From assembly GCF_000308535.1 (NCBI RefSeq), contig NZ_BAFW01000245.1:18385-82384 (forward strand): a DNA stretch of 64,000 nucleotides. Direction: 5' to 3'. The translations under genes were made by a program, and so were the position numbers. The notes under the pieces were generated by a model that was not told the DNA's origin, made no database searches, and saw nothing but the letters and a program-made list of their open reading frames with translations. Source of the DNA: Nocardia cerradoensis NBRC 101014. GTDB lineage: Bacteria > Actinomycetota > Actinomycetes > Mycobacteriales > Mycobacteriaceae. Of the stretch, positions 44,335 through 53,312 are shown one piece after another. The stretch's first letter is position 1. The number at the start of each line of letters is the position of its first letter.

Positions 44335-45549
44335 TCAGCTCAGCGCCTGCTCCAGATCGCCGAGCAGATCCTCCACATCCTCGAGCCCGATCGAGATGCG
44401 CAACACGCCGTCGGTGAGCCCCACGGCCGCACGGCCTTCGGGACCCATCGCCCGATGCGTGGTGGTCGCCGGATGCGTGATCAGGGTCTTCGCGTCGCCG
44501 AGATTGTTGGAGATGTCGATGATGCGCAGCCGGTTCAGCACCTCGAAGGCGCGCTTCTTGCCCTCGTCGGCGCCGGCCACGAGTTCGAAGGTCACCACGG
44601 TGCCGCCGCCGGACATCTGCGAGGTCGCCAGCTCGTGCTGCGGATGCGAGGTGAGGAACGGGTACTTCGTCCAGGCCACCCCCGGATGCCGTTCCAGGAA
44701 CTCGGCGACGGCCAGCGCGGACTGCGTCGACTGCCGCACCCGCAGCGGCATCGTCTCCAGACCCTTCAGCAGAGTCCAGGCGTTGAACGGGCTCAGCGCC
44801 GGGCCGGTGTGGCGCATCAGATTCTTGACCGGCCCGTTGATGTAGTCGCTCGTGCCGAGGATCGCACCGCCGAGCACGCGACCCTGTCCGTCGATGTGCT
44901 TGGTGCCCGAATACACCACCACATCGGCGCCGAGATCGAGGCTGCGCTGCAACAGCGGCGTCGCGAACACGTTGTCCAGCACGACCTTCGCACCGGCGGC
45001 ATGCGCCAGTTCGCTCACCCGCCGCACGTCGACGAGGGTCTGCATCGGATTCGACGGGGTCTCGAAGAACACCGCGGCCGTCGGCTGCGAGAGCGCCCGC
45101 TCCCACTGGCCGAGATCCTCACCGTCGACGAAGACGGTCTCCACGCCCCAGCGCGGCAGGATCTCGTTGCACACCACGAAACAGGAACCGAACAGGCTGC
45201 GCGCGGCCACCAGCCGATCGCCCTGCCCGAGCAGCGCGGCCAGCGCGGTGAACACCGCGGACATCCCGCTGGCGGTGGCGAAACACGCCTCGGCGCCCTC
45301 GAGCAGCCGCATCCGCTCCTCGAACATCGCGACCGTCGGATTGCCGTAGCGCGAATAGACGAAATGCTCGATATCGCCGGTGAAGGCCGCTTCGGCCGCC
45401 TCCGCGCTCTCGTAGACGAATCCGGACGACAGATACAGCGCCTCGGAGGTCTCCTCGAAACCGGAGCGGCGCAGCCCGCCGCGCACGCCCAGGGTCGCCG
45501 GACCCACGCCCTCGGGCAGCGGCCGATCGAATGCACCGCCGGTGATCAT
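44335..45549 (-). CDS. metZ: O-succinylhomoserine sulfhydrylase MetZ
   Basis: MetZ makes homocysteine from O-succinylhomoserine and sulfide with PLP. The 404-aa Cys/Met-metabolism enzyme has VYSRYGNPTVAMFEERM, ATASGMSAVF, FFETPSNPMQTLVD and the PLP lysine in VVYSGTKHIDGQGR. ATG 45549 has GGAGG 5 nt upstream. It is the second gene after a rhodanese, as in M. tuberculosis Rv0390-Rv0391, under a SAM-IV riboswitch. Confidence 0.95.
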   Translation of the reverse strand: MITGGAFDRPLPEGVGPATLGVRGGLRRSGFEETSEALYLSSGFVYESAEAAEAAFTGDIEHFVYSRYGNPTVAMFEERMRLLEGAEACFATASGMSAVFTALAALLGQGDRLVAARSLFGSCFVVCNEILPRWGVETVFVDGEDLGQWERALSQPTAAVFFETPSNPMQTLVDVRRVSELAHAAGAKVVLDNVFATPLLQRSLDLGADVVVYSGTKHIDGQGRVLGGAILGTSDYINGPVKNLMRHTGPALSPFNAWTLLKGLETMPLRVRQSTQSALAVAEFLERHPGVAWTKYPFLTSHPQHELATSQMSGGGTVVTFELVAGADEGKKRAFEVLNRLRIIDISNNLGDAKTLITHPATTTHRAMGPEGRAAVGLTDGVLRISIGLEDVEDLLGDLEQALS

Positions 45550-45589
45550 GACTGCCTCCACGAAAAGAATTGCCGCACAACAGATCCGC

Positions 45590-46012
45590 TCACGACTGCC
45601 GCCACGGCAGACCGAGTGCGCGCCAACCGGCGCCACCACGATGCCCCTCGGCATCCAGCGGACCCTCGAATCCTTCGAGCACGTTGTAGGCGGGTGCGAA
45701 GCCGGCCGCCGTCGCCGCCTTGGCCGCACCGATCGAACGCTGCCCGGACCGGCACAGGAAGATCACCGGAGCGTCGCTGTCGCCCGCTCGATCGGCCAGC
45801 ACCTGTTTCAACTGCTCCACGAACGCCGGATTGGGGGCGCCGGAGCCGTCGACCCATTCGATGAGGGCGGTCGGCCGCTCGATCGAGGTGGTGTCGGGCA
45901 CTCCGACGAATCGCCATTCGGCCTCGGTGCGCACATCCACCAGCACCGCGTCCGGATTGTCGCGCAACAACTCCCACGCCTGCCCAGGCGTGATATCACC
46001 GGCGTAGCTCAC
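45590..46012 (-). CDS. Rhodanese-domain sulfurtransferase
   Basis: The 140-aa single rhodanese domain has active-site loop FLCRSGQRS (Cys ~89), the CDC25-like start VLVDVRTEAEW and the ending GGAGWRALGLPWRQS found in the metZ-linked family. It may supply persulfide sulfur to homocysteine synthesis. GTG start with AGGAGG 8 nt upstream. First gene of the operon. Confidence 0.94.
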   Translation of the reverse strand: MSYAGDITPGQAWELLRDNPDAVLVDVRTEAEWRFVGVPDTTSIERPTALIEWVDGSGAPNPAFVEQLKQVLADRAGDSDAPVIFLCRSGQRSIGAAKAATAAGFAPAYNVLEGFEGPLDAEGHRGGAGWRALGLPWRQS

Positions 46013-46063
46013 TTGTCGAACCTCCTACGGAATCCGCACTTGCCGCGTCCGGTCGGACCGCGG

Positions 46064-46146
46064 CCAGGTCGTCACCCGGAGCACCCCACCGCGGAGGAGG
46101 GTTGCCGACCAGCGAGCCGGGGCTTGTCGCTGGTACTCATGACCTG
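46064..46146 (-). ncRNA. SAM-IV riboswitch
   Basis: On the minus strand the 83-nt element starts CAGGTCATGAGTACCAGCG, then AAGCCCCGGCTCGCTGGTCGG, CAACCCTCCTCCGCGGTGGG, and GTGCTCCGGGTGACGACCTG. These are the conserved blocks of the actinobacterial SAM-IV aptamer. P1 forms from CAGGTC and GACCTG, P2 from CCAGCG and CGCTGG, and the pseudoknot-forming strands are present. S-adenosylmethionine binding should lower expression of the rhodanese-metZ operon. The aptamer ends 51 nt before the rhodanese GTG, where the expression platform must lie. Confidence 0.9.
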
Positions 46147-46151
46147 AACCG

Positions 46152-46181
46152 AGAATGCCTGGTCACAGGCCCGATTGTCAA
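46152..46181 (-). promoter_or_regulatory. Promoter of the riboswitch-rhodanese-metZ operon
   Basis: TTGACA (46181-46176) and CATTCT (46157-46152) are separated by 18 bp on the minus strand. Initiation about 6-7 nt further on would place the transcript start directly at the riboswitch. Confidence 0.65.
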
Positions 46182-46198
46182 ACATGGACGGCGACGGC

Positions 46199-46669
46199 TC
46201 AGGGGTTGCCGCACACCAGCCAGATGCCGTTCTCACGGCCGAAATTCCAGTTCGCCGCGCTCTCGTGACCGTCGATCCGGCTGGTCACCGAGGCCGTGGC
46301 GTGGTCGCCGTCGATATGCACCGCGTCGACTCCGGCGATCTCCACCTTCTTGCCGACGGAGCCCGCGCCCAGCGGCGACTTCTTCTCGTCGAAGCCCGCG
46401 CATTCGGTGGTCTTGCGCCGGTCGGCGTCGGAATCGCTTCTCGCCGTGGCGAAATTGCGCGCCGCGATGGCCACCCGGTCCGGCTCTGTGAGATTGTTCT
46501 CAGCCGGGCGGGTGACGCCGAGAATCACGACGGCCAGCACCGCGAGGACCGCGATGGCCGCGGCGATCAGGAACGGCTTCGCCGATCGCGTGGTGTCGCG
46601 CTGATCGATCGAGGTAGCCGGATCATCGCCCCGGGGGTCGCTCCGGCCGGCCGGATCGCTGTCACTCAT
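46199..46669 (-). CDS. Single-pass membrane protein of unknown function
   Basis: The 156-aa protein has a polar, Asp-rich N-terminus, one membrane helix (residues ~32-52, PFLIAAAIAVLAVLAVVILG) and an extracytoplasmic domain of about 100 residues. The latter carries two Cys (TTECAGF and IWLVCGNP) that could form a disulfide. The domain's layout resembles small cystatin/NTF2-like secreted domains, but no family is certain. It sits upstream of the metZ operon in the same orientation. Confidence 0.75.
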   Translation of the reverse strand: MSDSDPAGRSDPRGDDPATSIDQRDTTRSAKPFLIAAAIAVLAVLAVVILGVTRPAENNLTEPDRVAIAARNFATARSDSDADRRKTTECAGFDEKKSPLGAGSVGKKVEIAGVDAVHIDGDHATASVTSRIDGHESAANWNFGRENGIWLVCGNP

Positions 46670-46865
46670 GGTGCGATCATCCCCGGTGGGCCGAAGTGTC
46701 GAAGATCACGCCCGCATTTTCGCGCGGATACCGGGAATAGCGGTGGTGTGTGCCACCGATAGAATCACCAGAACTCCGGCCACATCCGGTGCACGGATCG
46801 GGAGAGCTCCGCGCGGCAACGAGGCAGCATCGGCGGAGCAGTCGGGCAGGGGCCCGGCCCGCACG

Positions 46866-46884
46866 TCAACTTAGCCTAAGCTAA
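46866..46884. promoter_or_regulatory. Candidate IdeR/DtxR iron box upstream of ferredoxin reductase
   Basis: Read on the minus strand the 19-mer TTAGCTTAGGCTAAGTTGA matches the IdeR consensus TTAGGTTAGGCTAACCTAA at 15 of 19 positions. CTTAGC-CTAA-GCTAAG is also a perfect palindrome. It ends 49 bp before the ATG of the reductase, a typical place for iron-dependent repression. Confidence 0.55.
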
Positions 46885-46933
46885 GAAGGACGGCTGACAA
46901 GACGAGAGTTTTCGACCAAAGGTGCGCGCAGAA

Positions 46934-48337
46934 ATGACCGAACACGCTGGAACGAAGAGCGGCGCGGGCGACCGCCCACTGCGCATCGCGATCGTCGGTG
47001 CCGGACCGGCCGGAATCTACGCCGCCGACGCGCTGATGAAGTCCGAGGTCGAGGCGAGTATCGACCTCTACGAGCGCATGCCGGCCCCGTTCGGTCTCAT
47101 CCGCTACGGCGTCGCGCCCGACCACCCGCGCATCAAGGGCATCATCACCGCCCTGCACAAGGTGCTCGACAAGCCGCAGGTCCGCCTGCTCGGCAACATC
47201 GACTACGGCAGCGACATCAACCTCGAGGACCTGCGTCGCTTCTACGACGCCGTGATCTTCTCCACCGGCGCCAACGCCGACCGCGCCCTCGGCGTGCCGG
47301 GTATCGAACTGGACGGCAGCTACGGCGCCGCCGACTTCGTCTCCTGGTACGACGGCCACCCGGATGTGCCGCGCACCTGGCCGCTGGACGCCGAGAAGGT
47401 CGCCGTCCTGGGTGTCGGCAACGTCGCGCTCGACGTGGCTCGCGTACTCGCCAAGACCGGCGACGAACTGCTGCCGACCGAGATTCCGCCGAACGTCTAC
47501 GAGGGCCTGCGCAACAACAAGGCGCTCGAGGTGCACGTCTTCGGCCGCCGCGGTCCCGCGCAGGCCAAGTTCACCCCGCTGGAACTGCGCGAACTCGACC
47601 ACTCGCCGACCATCGAGGTGATCGTCGATCCCGAGGACATCGACTACGACGAGGGCTCGGAGGCCGCGCGCCGCCACTCCAAGCAGGTCGACATGGTCTG
47701 CAACACCCTCGAGCAGTGGGCCATCCGCGACGTCGGCGACCGCCCGCACAAGCTGTTCCTGCACTTCTTCGAATCCCCGGCCGAACTGATCGGCGAGGAC
47801 GGCAAGGTGGTCGGCCTGCGCACCGAGCGCACCACCCTGGACGGCACCGGCAACGTCAAGGGCACCGGAACCTACAAGGACTGGGACGTCCAGGCGGTGT
47901 ATCGCGCCGTCGGCTACCTGTCGCAGAACATCCCGCAGCTGCCGTTCGACGACCAGGCCGGCACCGTGCCCAACGAGGCCGGGCGCGTCCTGGTCGACGA
48001 GAGCGCCGACGGCGCCGCCCGCTACCTGCCGCAGACCTACGTCACCGGCTGGATCAAGCGCGGCCCGGTCGGCCTGATCGGCCACACCAAGGGTGATGCC
48101 AACGAGACCATCGCCTGCCTGCTCGACGACGCCGCCTCCTTCACCCCCGCCGCCGAACCCGATCCCGAGGCCGTGACGAAGTTCCTCGAGGACAAGGGCA
48201 TTCCGTTCACCACCTGGGCCGGCTGGTACCGCCTCGACGCCCACGAGCGCTCGCTCGGCGAGCCCGAGGGCCGCGAGCGGGTCAAGGTCGTCGAACGCGA
48301 GGACATGCTGCGCGCCAGCGAGCCGCACAAGGTCTGA
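46934..48337 (+). CDS. fprA: Ferredoxin/adrenodoxin-NADP+ reductase (FprA-like)
   Basis: The 467-aa flavoprotein transfers electrons between NADPH and ferredoxin, for example for cytochromes P450. It has the FAD fold IAIVGAGPAGIYAADALMKS, APFGLIRYGVAPDHP, NADP-fold VLGVGNVALDVAR, VFGRRGPAQAKFT and the C-terminal TGWIKRGPVGLIGHTKGDA. ATG 46934 is preferred, with AAAGG upstream; GTG 46922 is possible. An IdeR-like box upstream suggests iron control. Confidence 0.93.
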   Translation: MTEHAGTKSGAGDRPLRIAIVGAGPAGIYAADALMKSEVEASIDLYERMPAPFGLIRYGVAPDHPRIKGIITALHKVLDKPQVRLLGNIDYGSDINLEDLRRFYDAVIFSTGANADRALGVPGIELDGSYGAADFVSWYDGHPDVPRTWPLDAEKVAVLGVGNVALDVARVLAKTGDELLPTEIPPNVYEGLRNNKALEVHVFGRRGPAQAKFTPLELRELDHSPTIEVIVDPEDIDYDEGSEAARRHSKQVDMVCNTLEQWAIRDVGDRPHKLFLHFFESPAELIGEDGKVVGLRTERTTLDGTGNVKGTGTYKDWDVQAVYRAVGYLSQNIPQLPFDDQAGTVPNEAGRVLVDESADGAARYLPQTYVTGWIKRGPVGLIGHTKGDANETIACLLDDAASFTPAAEPDPEAVTKFLEDKGIPFTTWAGWYRLDAHERSLGEPEGRERVKVVEREDMLRASEPHKV

Positions 48338-48386
48338 ACGCCACGCCGGATCCGCATTCGTCACCGACCTGAGGCATGCTGATCAC

Positions 48387-49289
48387 GTGTTCGATTCACA
48401 CGTTCACATCATCGACCCGCGGTTTCCGCTGGTCGAGAATCAGGGCTACCTGCCGGAGCCGTACACCATCGGCGACTATCGAAAGCGCATGGCGCACTTC
48501 GATGTCGACGGTGGTGCGGTGGTGAGTGCGTCCTTCCAGGGCACCGACTCCACGTTCATGATCGCGGCGCTGGCCGAACTCGGACCGAACTGGGTCGGCG
48601 TGATCAATCTGCCCTCGGACGTCACCGACGAGCAGATCATCGAGCTGGACCGGGCCGGCGTGCGGGCGATCCGGTTCAACCTCAAGCGCGCCGCGGTCGA
48701 CATCGTCACGCTGACCATGCAGGCCGTGCGCGCCTACGAACTCGCCGGATGGCACGTCGAGCTCTACATCGACGGATCCATGCTGGGGTCGCTGGAACCG
48801 GTCATCTCCAAACTGCCGGCGCTGAGCATCGACCATATGGGCATGTCCGACGAATGCCTGCCCTATCTGCTGAATCTGGTGGATCGCGGGGCACGGGTGA
48901 AGGCCTCCGGGTTCGGGCGGGTGTCGATGGATGTGGAATCGGCGATGCGGCGGGTGCACGCGGTGAATCCGGGTGCGCTGATGTTCGGTTCCGACCTGCC
49001 GGGCAACCGGGCCGGGCGGCCGTTCCGCGATGCCGATATCGAGATCATCGGCCGCGCCGTGGGCGCCGATATGTACCGGGTGCTCGAGGACAACGCCCGT
49101 GCCTGCTACCGGCTGCCGGTGAAGGTGCGCTCGGCCGAGGATCCGGTGCCGACGCTGCCGATTCCGCGCGCCGAACCGCCGACGCTGCGGCTGCGCCGCT
49201 CGGAACTGCCCCAGCCGCCGAATCGCAACCAGCCACCGAATCGCGACCAGCCACCGGACCGGACCCGGCCGCTGCGGATCATCGAATAG
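48387..49289 (+). CDS. Amidohydrolase 2 family metal-dependent hydrolase
   Basis: The 300-aa TIM-barrel protein opens with the metal-binding DSHVHIID. It also has IRFNLKRAA, LSIDHMG and FGSDLPGNR (metal Asp region), as in PF04909 lactonases/decarboxylases such as 2-pyrone-4,6-dicarboxylate hydrolase. Substrate unknown. GTG start with CATGCT 6 nt upstream (leaderless). The last ~30 residues contain a Pro/Asn/Arg repeat not expected in the family. Confidence 0.88.
   Translation: MFDSHVHIIDPRFPLVENQGYLPEPYTIGDYRKRMAHFDVDGGAVVSASFQGTDSTFMIAALAELGPNWVGVINLPSDVTDEQIIELDRAGVRAIRFNLKRAAVDIVTLTMQAVRAYELAGWHVELYIDGSMLGSLEPVISKLPALSIDHMGMSDECLPYLLNLVDRGARVKASGFGRVSMDVESAMRRVHAVNPGALMFGSDLPGNRAGRPFRDADIEIIGRAVGADMYRVLEDNARACYRLPVKVRSAEDPVPTLPIPRAEPPTLRLRRSELPQPPNRNQPPNRDQPPDRTRPLRIIE
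49215..49268 (+). repeat. Three 18-bp tandem repeats inside the amidohydrolase 3' end
   Basis: Three six-codon units give PPNRNQ, PPNRDQ and PPDRTR. The third unit is diverged. They form a hydrophilic C-terminal tail after the catalytic domain. Confidence 0.85.
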
Positions 49290-49399
49290 CCGCCCACACC
49301 GCACCCGGATGCCGTGCGTCACATCCACCGCTTATTGTCGTAGTGTCAACACCGGCGCGCGCCGCCGGTCGCAGGATCGACGACGAACCGAGGTAGGGC

Positions 49400-50500
49400 G
49401 TGAGCACTTCATCCACCACCACCGGGCAGGGCCCACTCGCGGGCATCAAGGTTCTCGAGCTGGCCGGAATCGGCCCCGGCCCGCACGCGGCACTGCTGCT
49501 GGCCGATCTGGGCGCCGATGTGGTGCGCGTGCAGCGTCCCGGCCAGCTGCCGGGATTCATGGAACGGCCGCAGTGGCGGGGACGCACCATCGTCGAGGCG
49601 AATCTCAAGGATCCGGCCGATATCGAGAAGGTGCTGGGCCTGATCGACAAGGCCGACGTGCTGCTGGAAGGTTTCCGGCCCGGCGTCACCGAGCGGATGG
49701 GCCTGGGCCCGGACGTCACCCTCGAGCGCAATCCGCGCCTGATCTACGGCCGGATGACCGGGTGGGGACAGTACGGCCCGCTGGCCGACCGCGCCGGCCA
49801 CGACATCAACTACATCTCGCTGACCGGTGTGCTCAACGCCATCGGCCGCAAGGGTGAGCGCCCGGTCCCGCCGCTGAACATGGTCGGCGACTTCGGCGGC
49901 GGTTCGATGTTCCTGGTGATGGGTGTGCTCTCCGCGCTGGTGGAGCGGTCCGTCTCGGGCAAGGGCCAGGTGATCGACGCCGCGATGATCGACGGCGCGC
50001 TCTCGCTCTCGCACATGATCTGGGGTATGCGCGGCATGGGCCTGTGGTCCGACGAGCGCGGCACCAACCTGCTCGACACCGGTATGGCCTTCTACGACAC
50101 CTACGAGACCTCCGACGGCAAGTACATGGCCGTCGGCTGCATCGAACCGCAGTTCTACGCCGAATTCCTGAAGGGTCTCGAGATCGACCCCGAGGGCCTG
50201 CCGATGCAGATCGACCCCAACGGCCAGGATCAGTTGCGCAAGCTGTTCACGGAGAAGTTCAAGACCAGGACCCGCGACGAATGGGCCGCGATCTTCGACG
50301 GCACCGACGCCTGCTGCACCCCGGTGCTGACCTTCACCGAGGCCGTCGAGAACGGCCACATCACCGCCCGTGAATCGCTGGTCGAGATCGACGGCGTGGT
50401 CCAGCACGCCCCGGCCCCGCGCTTCTCCCGCACCCAGGGCGGCACCCCCACCCCGCCGCCCTCGGCCGCCACCGCCATCGACGAGGTGTGGGCCAACTGA
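49400..50500 (+). CDS. CaiB/BaiF CoA-transferase family, alpha-methylacyl-CoA racemase-like
   Basis: The 366-aa protein resembles Mcr/AMACR, which epimerises 2-methylacyl-CoA esters so that branched or sterol side chains can enter beta-oxidation. Blocks: LAGIKVLELAGIGPGPHAALLLADLGADVV (start), LIYGRMTGWGQYGPLADRAGHDINYI with the catalytic His/Asp pair, and GGGSMFLVMGVLSAL. GTG start after a GAGG element. A terminator hairpin follows. It fits with the acyl-CoA catabolism elsewhere in the window. Confidence 0.92.
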   Translation: MSTSSTTTGQGPLAGIKVLELAGIGPGPHAALLLADLGADVVRVQRPGQLPGFMERPQWRGRTIVEANLKDPADIEKVLGLIDKADVLLEGFRPGVTERMGLGPDVTLERNPRLIYGRMTGWGQYGPLADRAGHDINYISLTGVLNAIGRKGERPVPPLNMVGDFGGGSMFLVMGVLSALVERSVSGKGQVIDAAMIDGALSLSHMIWGMRGMGLWSDERGTNLLDTGMAFYDTYETSDGKYMAVGCIEPQFYAEFLKGLEIDPEGLPMQIDPNGQDQLRKLFTEKFKTRTRDEWAAIFDGTDACCTPVLTFTEAVENGHITARESLVEIDGVVQHAPAPRFSRTQGGTPTPPPSAATAIDEVWAN

Positions 50501-50506
50501 ACCGGT

Positions 50507-50535
50507 GCCCCGGTGGCGAGCGCCGCCACCGGGGC
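50507..50535 (+). terminator. Terminator hairpin after CoA-transferase gene
   Basis: GCCCCGGTGGCG and CGCCACCGGGGC form a perfect 12-bp stem with a 5-nt loop, 7 bp after the stop codon. Confidence 0.8.
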
Positions 50536-50629
50536 GTTCCCCGCACACCGGCGTTTGCGCTGGATAAGGCTGCGGCCGTTCGCGGTTCGTTCATTCCGCG
50601 CATGTTCGCCGAGGCACTACAGTATTTTC

Positions 50630-53242
50630 ATGCCTCGCAACTGGCCGATGATCGAGCGTGGTGGCGAATTGGGGTCGATTCGCGCCGCGTTGACCGGCAC
50701 CGAATTCGTCGGCGCGATCCTGACCGGCGACGCGGGAGTGGGTAAGACGACCCTGGCGCGGCAGGCGACGGCCGCGGTGGGCGGAAGTGTGCGCTGGGTG
50801 GCGGGCACCGAGTCCGCTCGCAGTATTCCGCTCGGAGTGTTCGCACATATGGTCGGTGTGTACACCGCACACGACCCCGTCACGTTCATGGCCGCCGCCC
50901 GGGAGGCGCTGCTGGCCGACGGTGACACCATCATCGGCGTCGACGACGCCCACCTGCTGGACCAGCTCTCGGCAACACTGTTGCTGCAGTTGGCCATCGA
51001 CAAGGCGGCGCGGATCGTCTGCACGGTGCGCAGCGGGGTGCAGGTGCCGGATGCGGTGACCTCGCTGTGGAAGGACGGGCATCTGCTGCGGATCGACCTC
51101 ACGCCGTTCTCCGAACAGCAGAGCGTCGAACTGGTCGAATCCATGCTCGGCGGACAGCTGGAGGGCTTCACCGCCAATCTGATGTGGGAGTCCTCCGGCG
51201 GCAACGCCCTGTTCCTGCGGCATCTGGTGGAGGGTGCGCTGGAGGCGGGCACACTGCGACAGGTCAACGGGGTGTGGCAGCTGCGCGGGCGGGCGGCGGT
51301 GACCTCGGAACTGGCTGCGCTGCTGGAGGATCGCGTCGAACAGCTGCCGGAGTCGGTGCTGCGCGTGCTGGAACTGCTCACCTTCTGCGAGCCCATCGAT
51401 CTCGACGTCCTGGCCGAACTGGCCGGGGAGGACGCGGTCGAACAGGCCGAAACCCGCGGGGTGATAAGGATCGTCGAGAACGGCCACCAATTGCTGGTGC
51501 GCTACAACCACCCGCTGTTCGGTGAGGTGATCCGGCGGCGCCTCGGCATCGCCTCGGCGCGCCGGCTCCGCGGCCGGTTGTATTCGTCGCTGCGGGAGCG
51601 GCCCATCAAATCCGCCTCCGATCGCATCCGGCTGGCCGAATTGGCCTTGGACAGCGACAAATCCGCGGATCTGGAATTGTTCGAGGCGGCCGCGGCCGAT
51701 GCGATCGGGCTGGCGAACATCCCGCTCGGTGAACGGTTCGCGCGTGCGGCCGTGGAGCGTCGCGGTGGGGTCGAGTCCGCGGATCTGCTGGCGCGCGCAC
51801 TGCTGTGGCAGGGGCATCGCATCGAGGCCGAACGCACGCTGGCCAGTTTCGATCCGGACCAGTTGAACGAGGTGCAGCTGGCCCGCTGGGGCAGCACCCG
51901 CGTCTCGAATCTGCTGTGGGCCATGGGCGATGCCGACCGCGCCGACGAGGTGCTGTCCCTGGTGCGCAGCCGGGTCCGGCATCCGAAGATCGTGTTGACG
52001 TTGCAGGGCTTGGCGTCCGCCTGCGAGGTGAACGAGAACCGCTTGGAGGAGGCCTTCACCGATGCCGAGGCGGTGATGTCCACACCGGACGCGCCGGCCT
52101 GGGCGGTGTGGTGGGCGTCGTTCGGCGGCGGCCTGGCGCTGGCGCTGATGGGTCGCGGTGCGGCCGCACGCGAATACACCCTGCGAGGCCATCAGGTCGA
52201 GGAGCAGGTCGACGGGCCGACGCGATTCATGTCCGCACACGCGGAAGTGCTGGCGCTCACGTTCACCGGCGAACTGGAGGCCGCACGACGCTGCGCCTCC
52301 GGCTATTTCGGCTATTCGGCGCCGGGACAGTATCTGGCCTGGGGGCTGTCGAAGATCCTGCAGGGCACCGTCGATGTGGCGCAGGGCCACTTTCCGGAGG
52401 GCGTCGAGAACCTCGAACAGGCGCTCGCGGCGCTGACCGCCGAGGGCGCCGCCGCGTGGATGTTCCCCGCGAGAATCCGTCTGGCCGAGGCCTATTCGGC
52501 GCTGGGCCGGGCCGCGGAAGCCGCCGAGACGATCGCCGAGGCGCGGCTGCGCGGTGGCAGGCACAGCGCGGCCTACGAACCGCAGCTCGAAATCGCGCGC
52601 GCGTGGCAGGCCGCCGCCGAAGGCACCGTCGCCCCGGCCGTGCGGCTGGCCATCGGCGCCGCCGACGCCGCGGCCCGTTCCCATCAGCATGCGATCGAGG
52701 CCATGGCCCTGCACACCGCGGCCCGCTTCGGCGACCGCACTGTGGCCGGGCGGCTCGCCGACATCGCCGCGCGGATCGACGGCGCGCTGGTGCAGGTGCA
52801 GGCTCGCCACGCCGTGGCGGTCGCCTCCCAGGACGGGCCCGGATTGGACGCGGCCGCAGCCGAATTCGAGCAAATGGGTGCCCTGCTCTCGGCCGCCGAC
52901 GCCGCCGCGCAGGCCGCCTCGGTGCACGAGCGGCACGGCGATCGGCGCCGACTGCTCGAATCCGCCGCGACGGCCAATCGCCTGGCGGCGGCCTGCGGCG
53001 GCGCGAGCACACCGGCGCTTCGGCAATCGGCACAACCACTTCCGCTCACCGCGCGGGAACGCGAAATCGCCAATCTGGTCGCGGCCGGGCTCAGCAACCG
53101 GCAGATCGCGGACCGGCTGACCGTATCGGTGCGGACGGTCGAGGGCCATCTCTATCGGGCCTGTATGAAGCTCGATGTCACCGATCGCGAGGCACTCGCC
53201 GATCTGATGCGCGGCGAGCCGCCCCGGGGCAGACAGCGCTGA
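50630..53242 (+). CDS. LuxR-family large ATP-binding regulator (LAL type)
   Basis: The 870-aa protein has an N-terminal AAA/STAND ATPase with Walker A LTGDAGVGKTTLARQ (~residues 29-43) and Walker B-like IIGVDDAHLLDQ. A long helical TPR-like middle follows. The C-terminal LuxR helix-turn-helix reads LTAREREIANLVAAGLSNRQ and then SVRTVEGHLYRACMKL (~805-855). LAL proteins activate catabolic or secondary-metabolite genes on ligand binding. ATG 50630 follows TACAGT by 6 nt without Shine-Dalgarno (leaderless). Target genes are not evident. Confidence 0.93.
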   Translation: MPRNWPMIERGGELGSIRAALTGTEFVGAILTGDAGVGKTTLARQATAAVGGSVRWVAGTESARSIPLGVFAHMVGVYTAHDPVTFMAAAREALLADGDTIIGVDDAHLLDQLSATLLLQLAIDKAARIVCTVRSGVQVPDAVTSLWKDGHLLRIDLTPFSEQQSVELVESMLGGQLEGFTANLMWESSGGNALFLRHLVEGALEAGTLRQVNGVWQLRGRAAVTSELAALLEDRVEQLPESVLRVLELLTFCEPIDLDVLAELAGEDAVEQAETRGVIRIVENGHQLLVRYNHPLFGEVIRRRLGIASARRLRGRLYSSLRERPIKSASDRIRLAELALDSDKSADLELFEAAAADAIGLANIPLGERFARAAVERRGGVESADLLARALLWQGHRIEAERTLASFDPDQLNEVQLARWGSTRVSNLLWAMGDADRADEVLSLVRSRVRHPKIVLTLQGLASACEVNENRLEEAFTDAEAVMSTPDAPAWAVWWASFGGGLALALMGRGAAAREYTLRGHQVEEQVDGPTRFMSAHAEVLALTFTGELEAARRCASGYFGYSAPGQYLAWGLSKILQGTVDVAQGHFPEGVENLEQALAALTAEGAAAWMFPARIRLAEAYSALGRAAEAAETIAEARLRGGRHSAAYEPQLEIARAWQAAAEGTVAPAVRLAIGAADAAARSHQHAIEAMALHTAARFGDRTVAGRLADIAARIDGALVQVQARHAVAVASQDGPGLDAAAAEFEQMGALLSAADAAAQAASVHERHGDRRRLLESAATANRLAAACGGASTPALRQSAQPLPLTAREREIANLVAAGLSNRQIADRLTVSVRTVEGHLYRACMKLDVTDREALADLMRGEPPRGRQR

Positions 53243-53312
53243 CCATCACGCGGGCATCCGATCGTGGTGAGACAGCACGGATCACAGGATTCGGCACTGC
53301 GCACTCGGCGCG

